From: QKMZ01 sp012965515
GTDB taxonomy: Bacteria > Cyanobacteriota > Vampirovibrionia > Obscuribacterales > Obscuribacteraceae
Reading direction: 5' to 3'
NCBI GenBank assembly: GCA_937879965.1
Contig: CALFMP010000049.1
Location: forward strand, 380,907 to 444,906
DNA: 64,000 nt
The notes below the pieces were generated by a model. The model did no database searches, was not told where the DNA came from, and saw only the letters and a list, made by a program, of their open reading frames with translations. The position numbers were made by a program, and so were the translations under genes. This document shows, piece by piece, positions 23,995 through 32,629 of the stretch. Every line of letters starts with the position of its first letter. The stretch's first letter is position 1.

Positions 23995-25509
23995 ATGAAA
24001 TCTTTAGCTGAATATGCGCTCGAGGTGGGCAAGCACGAAGGTGCAACCTACGTCGACGTGCGCATCATCGATCAGAAGTATCAGCACATTCAGACCAAAG
24101 ATCTGACTGTGGCTGAGTTCAATCAAGGCACGTCTTGCGGCCTCGGTGTTCGAGTGATCGCCGGTGGCGGTTGGGGTTTTGCCTCGACCCAGACTCTGAC
24201 CAAGCGGGCGATTGCCAAGGCCGTCAAGGAAGCGGTGAAGGTCGCGCGCGCCTCGGCAACCTGCCTTGCCGAACCAGTGAAGCTGGCTGCCGAGCCTGCT
24301 TATGTCGCTGAGTGGATTTCGCCGCATCTCGTCGATCCGTTCACGGTTTCGACCGAAGAGAAGTTGGCTCTGCTCTTCGACTGCGCCAAGATCATGCTTG
24401 CAGTCAAAGGCGTGACTCTTGCAGGCGGCTCCCTGTCCTTCATTCGCGAAGAGAAATATTTCGCTTCGTCGGAAGGCAGCCGCATCAAACAGACAAGCAT
24501 TCGCTCGGGCATCGGCATCGAAGCCAATGCCACAGACGACCATGACCGCCAGAGGCGCTCGTGGCCGAACTCATTCGGTGGGCAGTACGAGCTCGCCGGC
24601 TGGGAGATCGCCAACCGCTGGCCGATCAAGGACCATGCGGAGCGCATTGCCGAAGAGGCTGTGAAACTGCTCACCGCGCCTTCGATGCCCAAGGGCAAGA
24701 AGGACATCATCTTGACCGGCAGCCAGCTGGGACTGCAGATTCACGAGTCTTGCGGTCACCCGAGCGAACTCGATCGCGCCCTCGGCTGGGAGATCAACTT
24801 CGCAGGATTCAGCTTCCTCACTCCCGAGAAGCTGGGCAGCTTGCAGTACGGCTCTCCCATAGTCAATCTCGTAGCCGATGCTACCGAGCCGACCGGGCTT
24901 GGTTCCTTCGGCTTCGACGACGAAGGAGTGCGTGCCAAGCGGACCTATCTGGTCAAGGACGGCCTGTTCGCGGGCTACTTGAGTTCGCGTGACACTGCGC
25001 ATCTGGTCGGTCTCAACGAATCGGGCGGCGCCATGCGTGCTGAGTCCTATGCGTATGCGCCGATCATCCGCATGACCAACATCTCGCTTCTGCCCGGCAA
25101 TGCCGGCAGTCTCGAAGAGCTGATCGCCGACACCAAAGACGGCTATCTCTTCGACATCAACAAGTCCTGGTCCATCGACGGGCGCCGCTATAACTTCCAG
25201 TTCAGCTGCGAAGCTGCCTGGGAGATCAAGGACGGGAAGCTCGGGCGCATGTTCAAGAATCCCAGCTACAGTGGCATCACGCCTGAGTTCTGGAATTCTT
25301 GCGACGCCATCTGTTCGGTCGAAGAGTACGTCAATTGGGGCGTTCCCAATTGCGGAAAGGGTCAGCCGATGCAGACCATGTGGACAGGTCATGGCGCTGC
25401 GCCTGCACGTTTCCGTAATGTGCAAGTGGGCATCGCCACGTCGGACGCGGAAACGCCGAATGCCGAAAGCGCGGACGGCAAGTCCGACAACAAAGGAGGT
25501 GCCCAATGA
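23995..25509 (+). CDS. tldD: TldD family metalloprotease
   Basis: The 504-residue protein is the active subunit of the TldD/TldE(PmbA) heterodimer, a zinc protease that removes leader peptides (microcins in E. coli) or processes small peptides. The HEXXXH zinc motif reads HESCGH at residues 250-254/255, in the conserved context SCGHPSELDRALGWE, followed by TEPTGLGSFGFDDEGVRAKR. ATG 23995 follows AGGAAGG; an earlier in-frame ATG (23896) lacks a signal. The stop overlaps the start of pmbA by four bases (ATGA), which indicates translational coupling. Confidence 0.95.
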   Translation: MKSLAEYALEVGKHEGATYVDVRIIDQKYQHIQTKDLTVAEFNQGTSCGLGVRVIAGGGWGFASTQTLTKRAIAKAVKEAVKVARASATCLAEPVKLAAEPAYVAEWISPHLVDPFTVSTEEKLALLFDCAKIMLAVKGVTLAGGSLSFIREEKYFASSEGSRIKQTSIRSGIGIEANATDDHDRQRRSWPNSFGGQYELAGWEIANRWPIKDHAERIAEEAVKLLTAPSMPKGKKDIILTGSQLGLQIHESCGHPSELDRALGWEINFAGFSFLTPEKLGSLQYGSPIVNLVADATEPTGLGSFGFDDEGVRAKRTYLVKDGLFAGYLSSRDTAHLVGLNESGGAMRAESYAYAPIIRMTNISLLPGNAGSLEELIADTKDGYLFDINKSWSIDGRRYNFQFSCEAAWEIKDGKLGRMFKNPSYSGITPEFWNSCDAICSVEEYVNWGVPNCGKGQPMQTMWTGHGAAPARFRNVQVGIATSDAETPNAESADGKSDNKGGAQ

Positions 25510-26861
25510 TCAACGAAGCAAGAGCAAAGAAGATCATCGCCGGCGCCATCCGCTACGCTCGGCGTAAAGTCGATGGCATCGAGGTGACGGTTGGCGGTTC
25601 GAATATCGCCACGTCGCGTTTCGCCCAGAACGGCATGACGCAAAACCAGGCTCCGACTACCGAGTATGTTTCGGTGCGTGTCCTTCTCAAAGGACGCCAG
25701 GCTCGATTGAACGGAGACGACCTCACCGAAAGGGCGGTCAAGGCGCTGATCGACAACGCCATCGTAGCGGCGAAACTCCTGGAAAAGGACGCCGATCTGC
25801 AGCCGATTGTAAAGCCGAAAGGCAAGCCGGCAAGGAAAGGCAAGGAGGTAAGCCGCTTTGACAGCAAGACGGCGAAGATGTCGGCGATGGACCGCGCTCG
25901 TGAAGTGCGCAAGGTGATCGATGTCGCCAACGCCAAAAACCTGATCGCCTCAGGCGTTTACGCCTCCGGCGAAACGTATACGGCGCTGGGCAATTCAGCC
26001 GGTCACTTCGTTTACCATCGCGAAACCTCGGCGGAATGTTCGATCACGATGACCGCGCCCGATTCGTCCGGCTGGGTGAAGGCTCAGGCGGTGAAGGCGT
26101 CCGATATCGACGTGCAGGAACTCGCTGAACAGGCTGCCTCCAAGGCGCTTCTTTCTGCGAATCCGCAGGAAGTCGACCCGGGCAAGTACACGGTGATTCT
26201 CGAGCCGGCCGCTGCACTCGACATGATCGGGCAGCTCTGGTACTCGTTCGCCGGCACCAGCCACGTCGACAAACTGTCGTGTCTGCTCGGCAAACTCGGC
26301 AAGAAAATCTTCGGCGATAACGTCACCTTCTGGGACGACGTCAATCACAAGGACCAGTCTGGTCAGCCTTTCGATGGTGAAGGGTTGCCTCGCCAGAGTC
26401 TTGCTCTTGTCGAAGACGGCGTGGTGAAGAACTTCGTCTACGGTCGTCGCAGCGCCAAGGCGCTCAAGTGCGAATGCACCGGACACGGGCTCAGCGAGCC
26501 GAGTGCCATGGGCGACTACCCGTCGAACATGGTGATGAAGGGCGGCGATTCGTCGGTGGAGGAGATGATCAAATCCACTGACCGCGGCATTCTCGTTACG
26601 CGCGTCTGGTACGTGCGTGAAGTGGACCCGACGACGATGCTTATCACCGGCCTGACTCAGGACGGTACGTTCCTCATCGAGAACGGCGCCATCAAGTGCG
26701 GCATCAAGAACATGCGCTTCAATGTGAGCATCATCGAGATGCTCAACAGCATTCAGGCGTTGTCGCCCGAGGCTCGCACCTCCGGCGAAGAAGCGCCCAC
26801 TGCTGTGATGCCGGCACTGAAGGTGACCGGCTTCAATTTCACGGAGCGCACGCTGTACTAG
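25506..26861 (+). CDS. pmbA: PmbA/TldE family protein, partner of TldD
   Basis: This 451-residue protein is the non-catalytic subunit of the TldD/TldE protease. It has the family's paired N-terminal domain and beta-sandwich C-terminal domain, without the HEXXXH motif. Conserved segments include DGEGLPRQSLALVEDGVVKN and the GITDG-like closing strands. The start ATG overlaps the tldD stop and has GGAGGTGCCC upstream inside tldD. Three perfect hairpins follow the stop. A peptide substrate would be expected somewhere in the genome; none of the small genes here is an obvious one. Confidence 0.93.
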   Translation: MINEARAKKIIAGAIRYARRKVDGIEVTVGGSNIATSRFAQNGMTQNQAPTTEYVSVRVLLKGRQARLNGDDLTERAVKALIDNAIVAAKLLEKDADLQPIVKPKGKPARKGKEVSRFDSKTAKMSAMDRAREVRKVIDVANAKNLIASGVYASGETYTALGNSAGHFVYHRETSAECSITMTAPDSSGWVKAQAVKASDIDVQELAEQAASKALLSANPQEVDPGKYTVILEPAAALDMIGQLWYSFAGTSHVDKLSCLLGKLGKKIFGDNVTFWDDVNHKDQSGQPFDGEGLPRQSLALVEDGVVKNFVYGRRSAKALKCECTGHGLSEPSAMGDYPSNMVMKGGDSSVEEMIKSTDRGILVTRVWYVREVDPTTMLITGLTQDGTFLIENGAIKCGIKNMRFNVSIIEMLNSIQALSPEARTSGEEAPTAVMPALKVTGFNFTERTLY

Positions 26862-26885
26862 ATATGGCGGCGGCTCGCCGATGCC

Positions 26886-26994
26886 GGGCGGCAAAAATGC
26901 CGCCCCGGAAGCATAGGGGCGATGCCATGCATCGCCCGGCTTTCGATGTCGCGCAATATCCGCGTTTCGGAAGTCGGGCGCATGCAATGCGCCC
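26886..26994. repeat. Three consecutive perfect hairpins after pmbA
   Basis: GGGCGGCA/TGCCGCCC (26886-26905), GGGCGATGC/GCATCGCCC (26917-26937) and GGGCGCAT/ATGCGCCC (26976-26994) follow one another. The last two belong to the dispersed GGGGCG..GCATG hairpin family. The first may end the tldD-pmbA transcript. Confidence 0.7.
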
Positions 26995-27008
26995 CTACAG
27001 AGCGCCCG

Positions 27009-27105
27009 AAGTTCAAACTTCGCACTCAAGTTCAAATCTCAAGTTCAAACCTGAGGTTCAAGCCTGAGGTTCAAACCTCAAGTTCAAAACTCAGGTGCAA
27101 ACCTC
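27009..27105. repeat. Tandem array of 13-bp dyad-symmetric units
   Basis: Six contiguous 13-mers (27028-27105) with consensus ARGTTCAAACCTS, preceded by a seventh at 27009-27021 after a 6-base gap. The best units (27067 on) read AGGTT-CA-AACCT, so each repeat has its own twofold symmetry. The array lies between pmbA and the patatin gene. Confidence 0.85.
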
Positions 27106-27109
27106 ACGT

Positions 27110-27143
27110 GCACGCGGACAATCGTGTCCGTGCGCGCGTTTTC
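27110..27143 (+). terminator. Bulged hairpin with T-tail next to the repeat array
   Basis: GCAC-GGAC pairs with GTCC-GTGC with a two-base bulge, followed by GCGCGTTTTC. Confidence 0.5.
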
Positions 27144-27226
27144 TTGCAAATAGTCAGGGTAGAAGAAGGCGCAAAAATCGCCTGTTACCCATGAACCTAA
27201 TCACTAGAATCCGAAAGGAGATCTAC

Positions 27227-28105
27227 ATGGTTACTTGCACAACCAAACCTCGCCAACCCGGTGAAAGTGTGGATGTGGTTCTTGGCGCCGGTGGCGTTAA
27301 GGGCTTCGGACACATCGGTGTTTGGCGGAAGATTGTGGAGCTGGGCATTCCCGTTGGTACCGTCACTGGTGCCTCGGTCGGCTCCATTATCGCTGCGTTC
27401 GTCACCAATGGATACGGCGTCGAGGAATTGACGCGTGTTTTCCACAGGGGACTGAACAACCGCATGAATCTCGGCACAATCGTCAGCGCCCTTTCCTGGG
27501 GCGACCCGCTCTCGGTCATGATTGGCGGTCCGATGGACCTCACTCAGCCGATGCGCGAGATGGTTCGCGAGTTCGGTCTCAAGCCGAACAAGCAGCTCAA
27601 GATCGTTGCGTTCGACCTTATCGCTCAGGAGCCCGTGGTCTTCGAAGGTGAAGACTACGACCTGGCTACTGCGCTCACAGCTTCGTGTGCGCTGCCCTCG
27701 GTACTGCGCCCGAAGTGGTATCAGGATGGTGCTCGCATGCGGCTTCTCGCCGACGGGGCGCTCTTCCACTACAACCCGACGTGTTTCTCGACGGCGCCCG
27801 CCATCGTCAGCACGCTCAAGCCTGCCTCCGAATGGCCGCGCGAAGTGATGTACCCGATCGACATGTACTTCCACATGCGCGAGCTGTACTTCCCGATCGC
27901 CGGTCACCGGCGCGTCGTCGACCCCAATCTGCACATCGTTGTGGATTGTGGTTTGCCGGATGTGGCGGGTTTGAATTTCGGTGTCTCTGCTGAGACGTGT
28001 GACCGGATGATCGCGGATGGTTACAAAACCGCACATTCGGTTCTCACCGATGCGATTGCCAAAGGCCGGCTTCCCAAGCCGGAAACCGAGGCGGTCGCTC
28101 AGTGA
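27227..28105 (+). CDS. Patatin-like phospholipase
   Basis: The 292-residue protein has the Ser-Asp dyad of patatin lipases: oxyanion loop GAGGVKG (20-26), nucleophile elbow GASVG with Ser50, and DGA with Asp176. Patatins hydrolyse acyl chains from phospholipids or neutral lipids. There is no signal peptide, so it acts on the cytoplasmic side. ATG 27227 follows AAGGAGA at ideal spacing; longer in-frame starts run back into the repeat array and lack signals. The next gene, a hydroxybutyrate dehydrogenase, hints at a lipid or polyhydroxybutyrate context, though this is only an inference from position. Confidence 0.9.
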   Translation: MVTCTTKPRQPGESVDVVLGAGGVKGFGHIGVWRKIVELGIPVGTVTGASVGSIIAAFVTNGYGVEELTRVFHRGLNNRMNLGTIVSALSWGDPLSVMIGGPMDLTQPMREMVREFGLKPNKQLKIVAFDLIAQEPVVFEGEDYDLATALTASCALPSVLRPKWYQDGARMRLLADGALFHYNPTCFSTAPAIVSTLKPASEWPREVMYPIDMYFHMRELYFPIAGHRRVVDPNLHIVVDCGLPDVAGLNFGVSAETCDRMIADGYKTAHSVLTDAIAKGRLPKPETEAVAQ

Positions 28106-28126
28106 GATTGTGACGCCCGCTTAAAC

Positions 28127-28251
28127 AGAAACTCTTGCCAAAAGCAAACGCGCGGTTCATAGTGACCGCAAAATAAAAAGCGTTTGCCTTCCGCGAGCTA
28201 CTCGCAAGAGCAATCGCAGACGCGGCGTTAAGTCGCGAGGCAAGAGTTTCT
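28127..28251 (+). ncRNA. Candidate multi-branched structured element before the hydroxybutyrate dehydrogenase gene
   Basis: A perfect 13-bp closing stem (AGAAACTCTTGCC at 28127-28139 with GGCAAGAGTTTCT at 28239-28251) encloses a nested arm, GCAAACGC/GCGTTTGC (28144-28151, 28180-28187), carrying GCGGT/ACCGC, then a GCGAG-CTA-CTCGC hairpin (28193-28205) and a CGCG/CGCG hairpin (28221-28237). The fold is that of a junction-containing RNA such as a riboswitch aptamer. It ends 20 bases before the next start codon. A MITE-like inverted repeat is the alternative; no target-site duplication is visible. Confidence 0.5.
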
Positions 28252-28270
28252 TCCTTTGAGCAGGTAAGTC

Positions 28271-29128
28271 ATGGTTCAAACATCAGATAGAGAGACTGAA
28301 ATGGCACGTAAAACCAAAGCAGCGAAGTCCACTAAGGACACGCGTCCGCTTGCCGGCAAGGTGGCAGTCATCACCGGCTCCACGAGCGGCATTGGTCTGG
28401 GGATCGCTACGGCGTTCGCCAGAAACGGTGCATCAGTTTTGCTCAACGGTCTGGGTGACGCGACCGAGGTCGAAAAGACTCGCCAGGCACTTGCTGATGA
28501 GCATGGCGTCGAGGTTCAATACCACGCCGCCAACATGCAGAATCCGGCGGACATTGTCGACATGATCGACTACGCTTGCGACCTGTTCGGTGGCGTGGAC
28601 ATTCTCGTCAATAATGCCGGTATCCAGCATACATCCCGCCTCGAAGACTTCCCTGCCGAGAAGTGGGATCAAATCATCGCCATCAATTTGAGCGCAGCAT
28701 TCCACGCCATGAAGGCGGCGCTGCCTAAGATGAAAGAAGGTGGATTCGGGCGCATCATCAACATTGCGTCCGTGCATGGTCTGGTCGCATCAGCCGAGAA
28801 GGCCGCATACGTAGCCGCCAAGCACGGCATTGTCGGGCTCACCAAAGTGGTGGCGCTCGAGAATGCTGAAAGCGGTATCACTGCCAACGCCATCTGCCCG
28901 GGCTGGGTTCGCACCCCGCTTGTGGAAAAACAGATTGAGGCGCTCGCTGAGAAGAACGGCATCTCGATTGAGGAAGCAACAGTGAAGCTGCTCGAAGAAA
29001 AGCAGCCCAGCAAGCGCTTCACCGAGGTCGAGCAAATCGGCGAGATGGCTATCTTTCTGGCCGGACCTGCAGCTGCCAACATCACCGGTCAAACGATGGT
29101 GATGGACGGAGGCTGGGTCTCCAGGTAA
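28271..29128 (+). CDS. D-beta-hydroxybutyrate dehydrogenase (short-chain dehydrogenase)
   Basis: This 285-residue classical SDR has TGSTSGIG (35-42) for NAD binding, NNAG (114-117), and the catalytic Ser167, Tyr180, Lys184 triad in IASVHGLVASAEKAAYVAAKHG-type context. The C-terminal FLAGPAAANITGQTMVMDGGW is typical of 3-hydroxybutyrate dehydrogenases, which interconvert D-3-hydroxybutyrate and acetoacetate. That would link to polyhydroxybutyrate or ketone-body use. The start may be 28271 (after AGGTAA) or 28301 (after GAGAGAC); residues 1-28 are basic and dispensable to the fold. A structured leader precedes it. Confidence 0.9.
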   Translation: MVQTSDRETEMARKTKAAKSTKDTRPLAGKVAVITGSTSGIGLGIATAFARNGASVLLNGLGDATEVEKTRQALADEHGVEVQYHAANMQNPADIVDMIDYACDLFGGVDILVNNAGIQHTSRLEDFPAEKWDQIIAINLSAAFHAMKAALPKMKEGGFGRIINIASVHGLVASAEKAAYVAAKHGIVGLTKVVALENAESGITANAICPGWVRTPLVEKQIEALAEKNGISIEEATVKLLEEKQPSKRFTEVEQIGEMAIFLAGPAAANITGQTMVMDGGWVSR

Positions 29129-29192
29129 CATTCGCGACTATCTCTCGGGGCGGCGCCATGCGTCGACCGTGATGAATCAATAGTTTGAGGCA

Positions 29193-29220
29193 AGGGCAGT
29201 GGTTTCGACCGCTGCCCTTT
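29193..29220 (+). terminator. Terminator after the dehydrogenase gene
   Basis: GGGCAGTGGT and ACCGCTGCCC pair over a TTCG-like loop, followed by TTTTCC. Confidence 0.8.
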
Positions 29221-29372
29221 TCCTTATCGAGCAACCGGATGGCACCGCTGGTGGTGTCGTCTTTGTCGGCTTCAAAAACAAAGGTGCGTATCGACGCCCC
29301 TGGCAGAGCGGTTCATCAGCCGGTCTGCGAAACAGACGCGCGCAAGCGCAGAGAATAAAGAGGTTCAATCCT

Positions 29373-30422
29373 ATGTTCTACCGCATCCTGAAGTTCGCCG
29401 GGCAGTCGTCCTACATTCTGTTGGGCTATTTGACCTGGCTGTGGTTCCACGGTGGTCTGAGCTGGGAGTTTAGTCTGAGCTGCCTGGCGGTGAGCGGTTT
29501 CTGGCTCGCCATCACGGTGCTCGGCATGCGCCAGCTCTTCACCACGTACTTCGACCTTTTCTCCCGCCTCAAGGTGCTCCTGCCCCTGTGGATAGGTTTG
29601 GCACTGGCGGGCCTCGCGGTCTACAGCACCGACTCGCAGTCGATTCTCATCGGCGCCCTCTGCGAGCTGGCTGCATGGACCGGCGTTTACCTGCTCTATC
29701 GTCGCAACCGCAAGCAGTACATGATCAAGGGTCACGGTCCGCTGCCCAAGGGCACGTGGATCAATCCGCCCAAGGAAGTGCTGCGCCCCGGTGACCTCAT
29801 CCTCACTTCCGGCCGTATTGCCACTCGTCTTCACGAGTCGGTCGGTCACGGCGAAGTGGTGGTGCTGCAGGAAGACGGCAAGCTCATGGCTTTCAGCTCC
29901 TACATGGAGCACGGCACGGTCTTCAACCGCGTCGAGGTGCTCACACGCAAGCCGGAAAGCCGCGGTCACTACGTCGTCATGCGACTGGTGAATCCGCTCA
30001 CCGCCGAAGAGCTGGAGCTGATGCCCAAGCTCTGCCGCATCATGCTCAAAGAGAACGACCGCTGGCGCGAGGAAGCTCGTGCTACGCGCGACAAGGTGCT
30101 GGGCTATCTGCCCCTGCCGCGTTTCGCGAAGACCTGGATCAAGAGCAAGTTCTCGGTCACGGGTTATGACTGGTTCGGTCTCTTCACCGGACGCCGCGCA
30201 GCCAGCCACTGGACTTGCATCGGCGCCTGCCTCGAGCTGTATGCTCGCCTGGGCGTGAAGACGAATCGCTACGGAACGGGTCTGCTCGGTCTCGGTACCG
30301 GCATGCTCGACCCGATCATGCCGGTTCGATTCCTGTCGGATCCCGCCTTCCAGCTCCTCACGGAAGAGGACAAGAAGGTCTTCCAGGGTGCGACTCCGGC
30401 ACAGGCTGTCGCTGCTGAGTAG
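29373..30422 (+). CDS. Membrane protein with a permuted papain-like (YiiX/NlpC-type) domain
   Basis: ATG 29373 follows AAAGAGG; the longer frame from 29199 overlaps the terminator and lacks a signal. The 349 residues start with three or four spans (about 5-115), then a soluble domain. That domain has GDLILTSGR, a His in ESVGHGEVVVLQEDG and, about 110 residues later, a Cys in HWTCIGACLELYARLG. The His-before-Cys order is that of permuted NlpC/P60 peptidases (YiiX-like), which act on lipids or peptidoglycan. This is a motif-level inference. It could modify envelope lipids or peptides. Confidence 0.7.
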   Translation: MFYRILKFAGQSSYILLGYLTWLWFHGGLSWEFSLSCLAVSGFWLAITVLGMRQLFTTYFDLFSRLKVLLPLWIGLALAGLAVYSTDSQSILIGALCELAAWTGVYLLYRRNRKQYMIKGHGPLPKGTWINPPKEVLRPGDLILTSGRIATRLHESVGHGEVVVLQEDGKLMAFSSYMEHGTVFNRVEVLTRKPESRGHYVVMRLVNPLTAEELELMPKLCRIMLKENDRWREEARATRDKVLGYLPLPRFAKTWIKSKFSVTGYDWFGLFTGRRAASHWTCIGACLELYARLGVKTNRYGTGLLGLGTGMLDPIMPVRFLSDPAFQLLTEEDKKVFQGATPAQAVAAE

Positions 30423-30690
30423 TCAGCAAGTTCGCCGCTTCAAACCGGGCGACGCATGGCGTCGTCCCTGCGGCGTTTGCATGCGGCATAGGCCCCATAA
30501 GAATTGCGGGGGAGCGGGCTCTCGAAAGTGGGTATGTGATTGCAGAGATGCAGTTGCTGCCTGCCTGGAAGTCCGCTCCCTGCCGCAATCCCCAACTGTT
30601 CGCCTGAAGCATCTCGAAGACATTCTGGTGTTTTGCGCAAACACTCTGGGGAAACACCACCCGAAACGCAATCAAAATCAAGGACGAAAA

Positions 30691-31623
30691 ATGCGTCTAA
30701 AGAAACGATTCCGCGGCGCCATGCTTGGTCTTGCCGCAGCCGATGCGGTAGGAACTACGCTTGAGTTCATGCCGCCCGGCACGTTTGAGCCCATCACCGA
30801 CATGGTCGGTGGCGGACCGTTCGAACTGAATGCCGGCGAATGGACTGACGACACCTCGATGGCGCTTTGCCTGGCGGCGAGCCTCATCGAGTGCTTCGCC
30901 TTCGACGCGCAAGACCAGATGGAGCGTTATGTTCGCTGGTGGCGCGAAGGCTACATGAGCAGCAACGGTCGCTGCTTCGACATAGGCAACACTGTGGTTG
31001 CGGCGCTGCGTAAGTTCGAAAAGGACCCGAGCAATCCCTTCTGCGGTTCGACTGATCCGTACACGGCGGGCAACGGTTCGATCATGCGCCTGGCGCCTGT
31101 GCCTCTGGCGTTCTTCAATGATCCCGTCAATGCCGTCGAGAAGTCTGCCGAAAGCTCGCGCACCACGCATGGTGCCACGGTGGCTGTGGATGCTTGCCGC
31201 TACATGGCTGCAATCATCGTCGGCGCGCTCAATGGGGAGAGCAAGGAAACTTTGCTTTCCGCCAACTACGGTCCGGAACCGGGCTACTGGGACAAGTTGC
31301 CGCTCTGCCCGGAAATCGCCGCGATTGCCGCCGGTTCGTTCAAGACAAGCGAGCCGCCTGAAATCAAAGGCACCGGCTACGCAGCCAAGGCGCTGGAAGC
31401 GGCGTTGTGGGCGTTCTACAAGTCGGACGACTTCAAGACCGGCTGCCTTCTTGCTGCCAATCTTGGTGACGATGCCGACACCACCGCTGCCATCTACGGG
31501 CAAATCGCCGGCGCCTATCTGGGCGTCGATGCGATTCCCGAGAAGTGGCTGGCGAAGGTCGCTGACCGCGCCAAGATCGAAAGGCTCGCCGACGATCTCT
31601 ACGAGATGTCGAACGGGCTGTAA
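30691..31623 (+). CDS. ADP-ribosylglycohydrolase family protein
   Basis: The 310-residue protein has the family's all-helical fold and Mg-binding signatures: an RFRGAMLGLAAADAVG opening, WTDDTSM (Asp53 and Asp54), NGSIMR (128-133) and NLGDDADTTAAIYGQ (Asp260, Asp261, Asp263). DraG-type enzymes remove ADP-ribose from arginine or related targets, reversing protein ADP-ribosylation; other members act on ADP-ribosylated DNA or O-acetyl-ADP-ribose. No ADP-ribosyltransferase is found nearby. ATG 30691 follows AAGGACG; longer in-frame starts are not supported. The 268-base gap before it carries dispersed GGGCGACGCATGGCGTCGTCCC-type hairpin remnants near 30449. Confidence 0.93.
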   Translation: MRLKKRFRGAMLGLAAADAVGTTLEFMPPGTFEPITDMVGGGPFELNAGEWTDDTSMALCLAASLIECFAFDAQDQMERYVRWWREGYMSSNGRCFDIGNTVVAALRKFEKDPSNPFCGSTDPYTAGNGSIMRLAPVPLAFFNDPVNAVEKSAESSRTTHGATVAVDACRYMAAIIVGALNGESKETLLSANYGPEPGYWDKLPLCPEIAAIAAGSFKTSEPPEIKGTGYAAKALEAALWAFYKSDDFKTGCLLAANLGDDADTTAAIYGQIAGAYLGVDAIPEKWLAKVADRAKIERLADDLYEMSNGL

Positions 31624-31631
31624 GTGAGTTT

Positions 31632-31690
31632 GAAAACGGGCTGCGATTTGCGATTGTTCTGCAATCGTGATGACCAGCTCGTTTTCTTTA
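31632..31690 (+). terminator. Terminator after the ADP-ribosylglycohydrolase gene
   Basis: GAAAACGGGCTG pairs with CAGCTCGTTTTC around an inner GCGATTG/CAATCGT hairpin, and the descending strand ends in TTTTCTTT. Confidence 0.75.
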
Positions 31691-31697
31691 AATGGTG

Positions 31698-31718
31698 ATA
31701 CTATGATAACCTTTAGTA
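31698..31718 (+). promoter_or_regulatory. TACTAT promoter-like box
   Basis: GATACTATGATAACC resembles the boxes before RNA copies 2 and 3. It lies about 275 bases before the DUF1579 gene. A possible 20-codon frame (31823-31885) follows GGAGGTGG at long spacing; I do not call it a gene. Confidence 0.4.
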
Positions 31719-31976
31719 GGCAAGGCTTTGCGGCCTGTGACTTGAGCATACCGTGGCACTTTCTCTGGTTGGCGGCTGGATTCTAGTGATCCTGTACAAA
31801 GGCGGAGGTGGGCGACAAGTCCATGACGAAAACGTTCGTAAAGTTGGCTGATCACAACGCCTTTCGCTCGATATCAGGTGGTTAGAATGAGCTTGTAGTT
31901 CCTGATTTGCTCAGGAGCAGTGGCGCTGAAACCGCGACTGCATGCGGTTTGTGCATGACATCACGAGGTACCCGAT

Positions 31977-32483
31977 ATGGCAGACGAGAAGGAAAAAGGA
32001 TGGGCGCCGCCGCCGCCCGAGGAGCAGCACAAGTGGCTGTTGAAGCTCGTCGGCGATTGGACGATCGAAGGCGAATGCAACATGGGACCTGATAAAGCGG
32101 CAAGCAAAAGCACCGGGCATGAAACAGTTCGTGCAATCGGTGATTTCTGGATGATTGCCGAAGGCGAGATGACGTCTCCCGAGGGGTCCGGACTGACGAG
32201 AATGACGCTCGGATATGACCCGAAGAAGAAGCACTTCGTGGGCAGTTGGGTGGGTTCGATGATGACCAACATGTGGGTTTATCAGGGCGAACTCGATGCC
32301 GCGGAAAAGGTCTTGACTCTAAGCACGGTCGGACCTGACTTTGAAAATGAAGGCAAAGAGTTGAACTATCAGGACATCATAGAAATTGTGGATGACGACA
32401 ACCGTATTCTTCGCTCTCGAATGCAGGGAGCGGATGGAAACTGGACGCAGATTATGACTGCTCACTACAAACGCAAGAAGTAG
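31977..32483 (+). CDS. DUF1579 family protein
   Basis: The 168-residue protein matches DUF1579: HKWLLKLVGDWTIEGECNM near the start, then alternating strands with the family pattern G.W...GEM....G.......LGYDP..K.FVG.WV.SM...W.Y.G.LD....L. The fold is a small lipocalin-like barrel of unknown activity, often annotated as a lipid- or stress-related protein. No signal peptide. ATG 31977 follows CGAGGT. Two hairpins with T-runs follow. Confidence 0.88.
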   Translation: MADEKEKGWAPPPPEEQHKWLLKLVGDWTIEGECNMGPDKAASKSTGHETVRAIGDFWMIAEGEMTSPEGSGLTRMTLGYDPKKKHFVGSWVGSMMTNMWVYQGELDAAEKVLTLSTVGPDFENEGKELNYQDIIEIVDDDNRILRSRMQGADGNWTQIMTAHYKRKK

Positions 32484-32508
32484 TTTCTCCTGTTTTCTAT
32501 TCCACATC

Positions 32509-32544
32509 GAAGGGGTGATGCGTCTCATTGCCCCTTTGGTTTTT
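32509..32544 (+). terminator. First terminator after the DUF1579 gene
   Basis: AAGGGG...CCCCTT with inner ATG/CAT pairing, followed by TGGTTTTTG. Confidence 0.7.
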
Positions 32545-32555
32545 GTGGGGTTTAA

Positions 32556-32619
32556 ACTGCCAGGAAGCGTGATTCCGAGCTCTTTTTCGAATCACAATTC
32601 CCAGGCAGTTCTTTTTCTA
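32556..32619 (+). terminator. Second terminator in tandem
   Basis: AACTGCC/GGCAGTT encloses GTGATTC/GAATCAC, followed by CTTTTTCT. It insulates the RNA element that starts 10 bases later. Confidence 0.75.
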
Positions 32620-32629
32620 CTGATTTGAT

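Noticed and set aside
31823..31885. 20-codon frame after GGAGGTGG in the leader of the DUF1579 gene
   Set aside because: The Shine-Dalgarno lies too far from the ATG, and nothing else supports translation.
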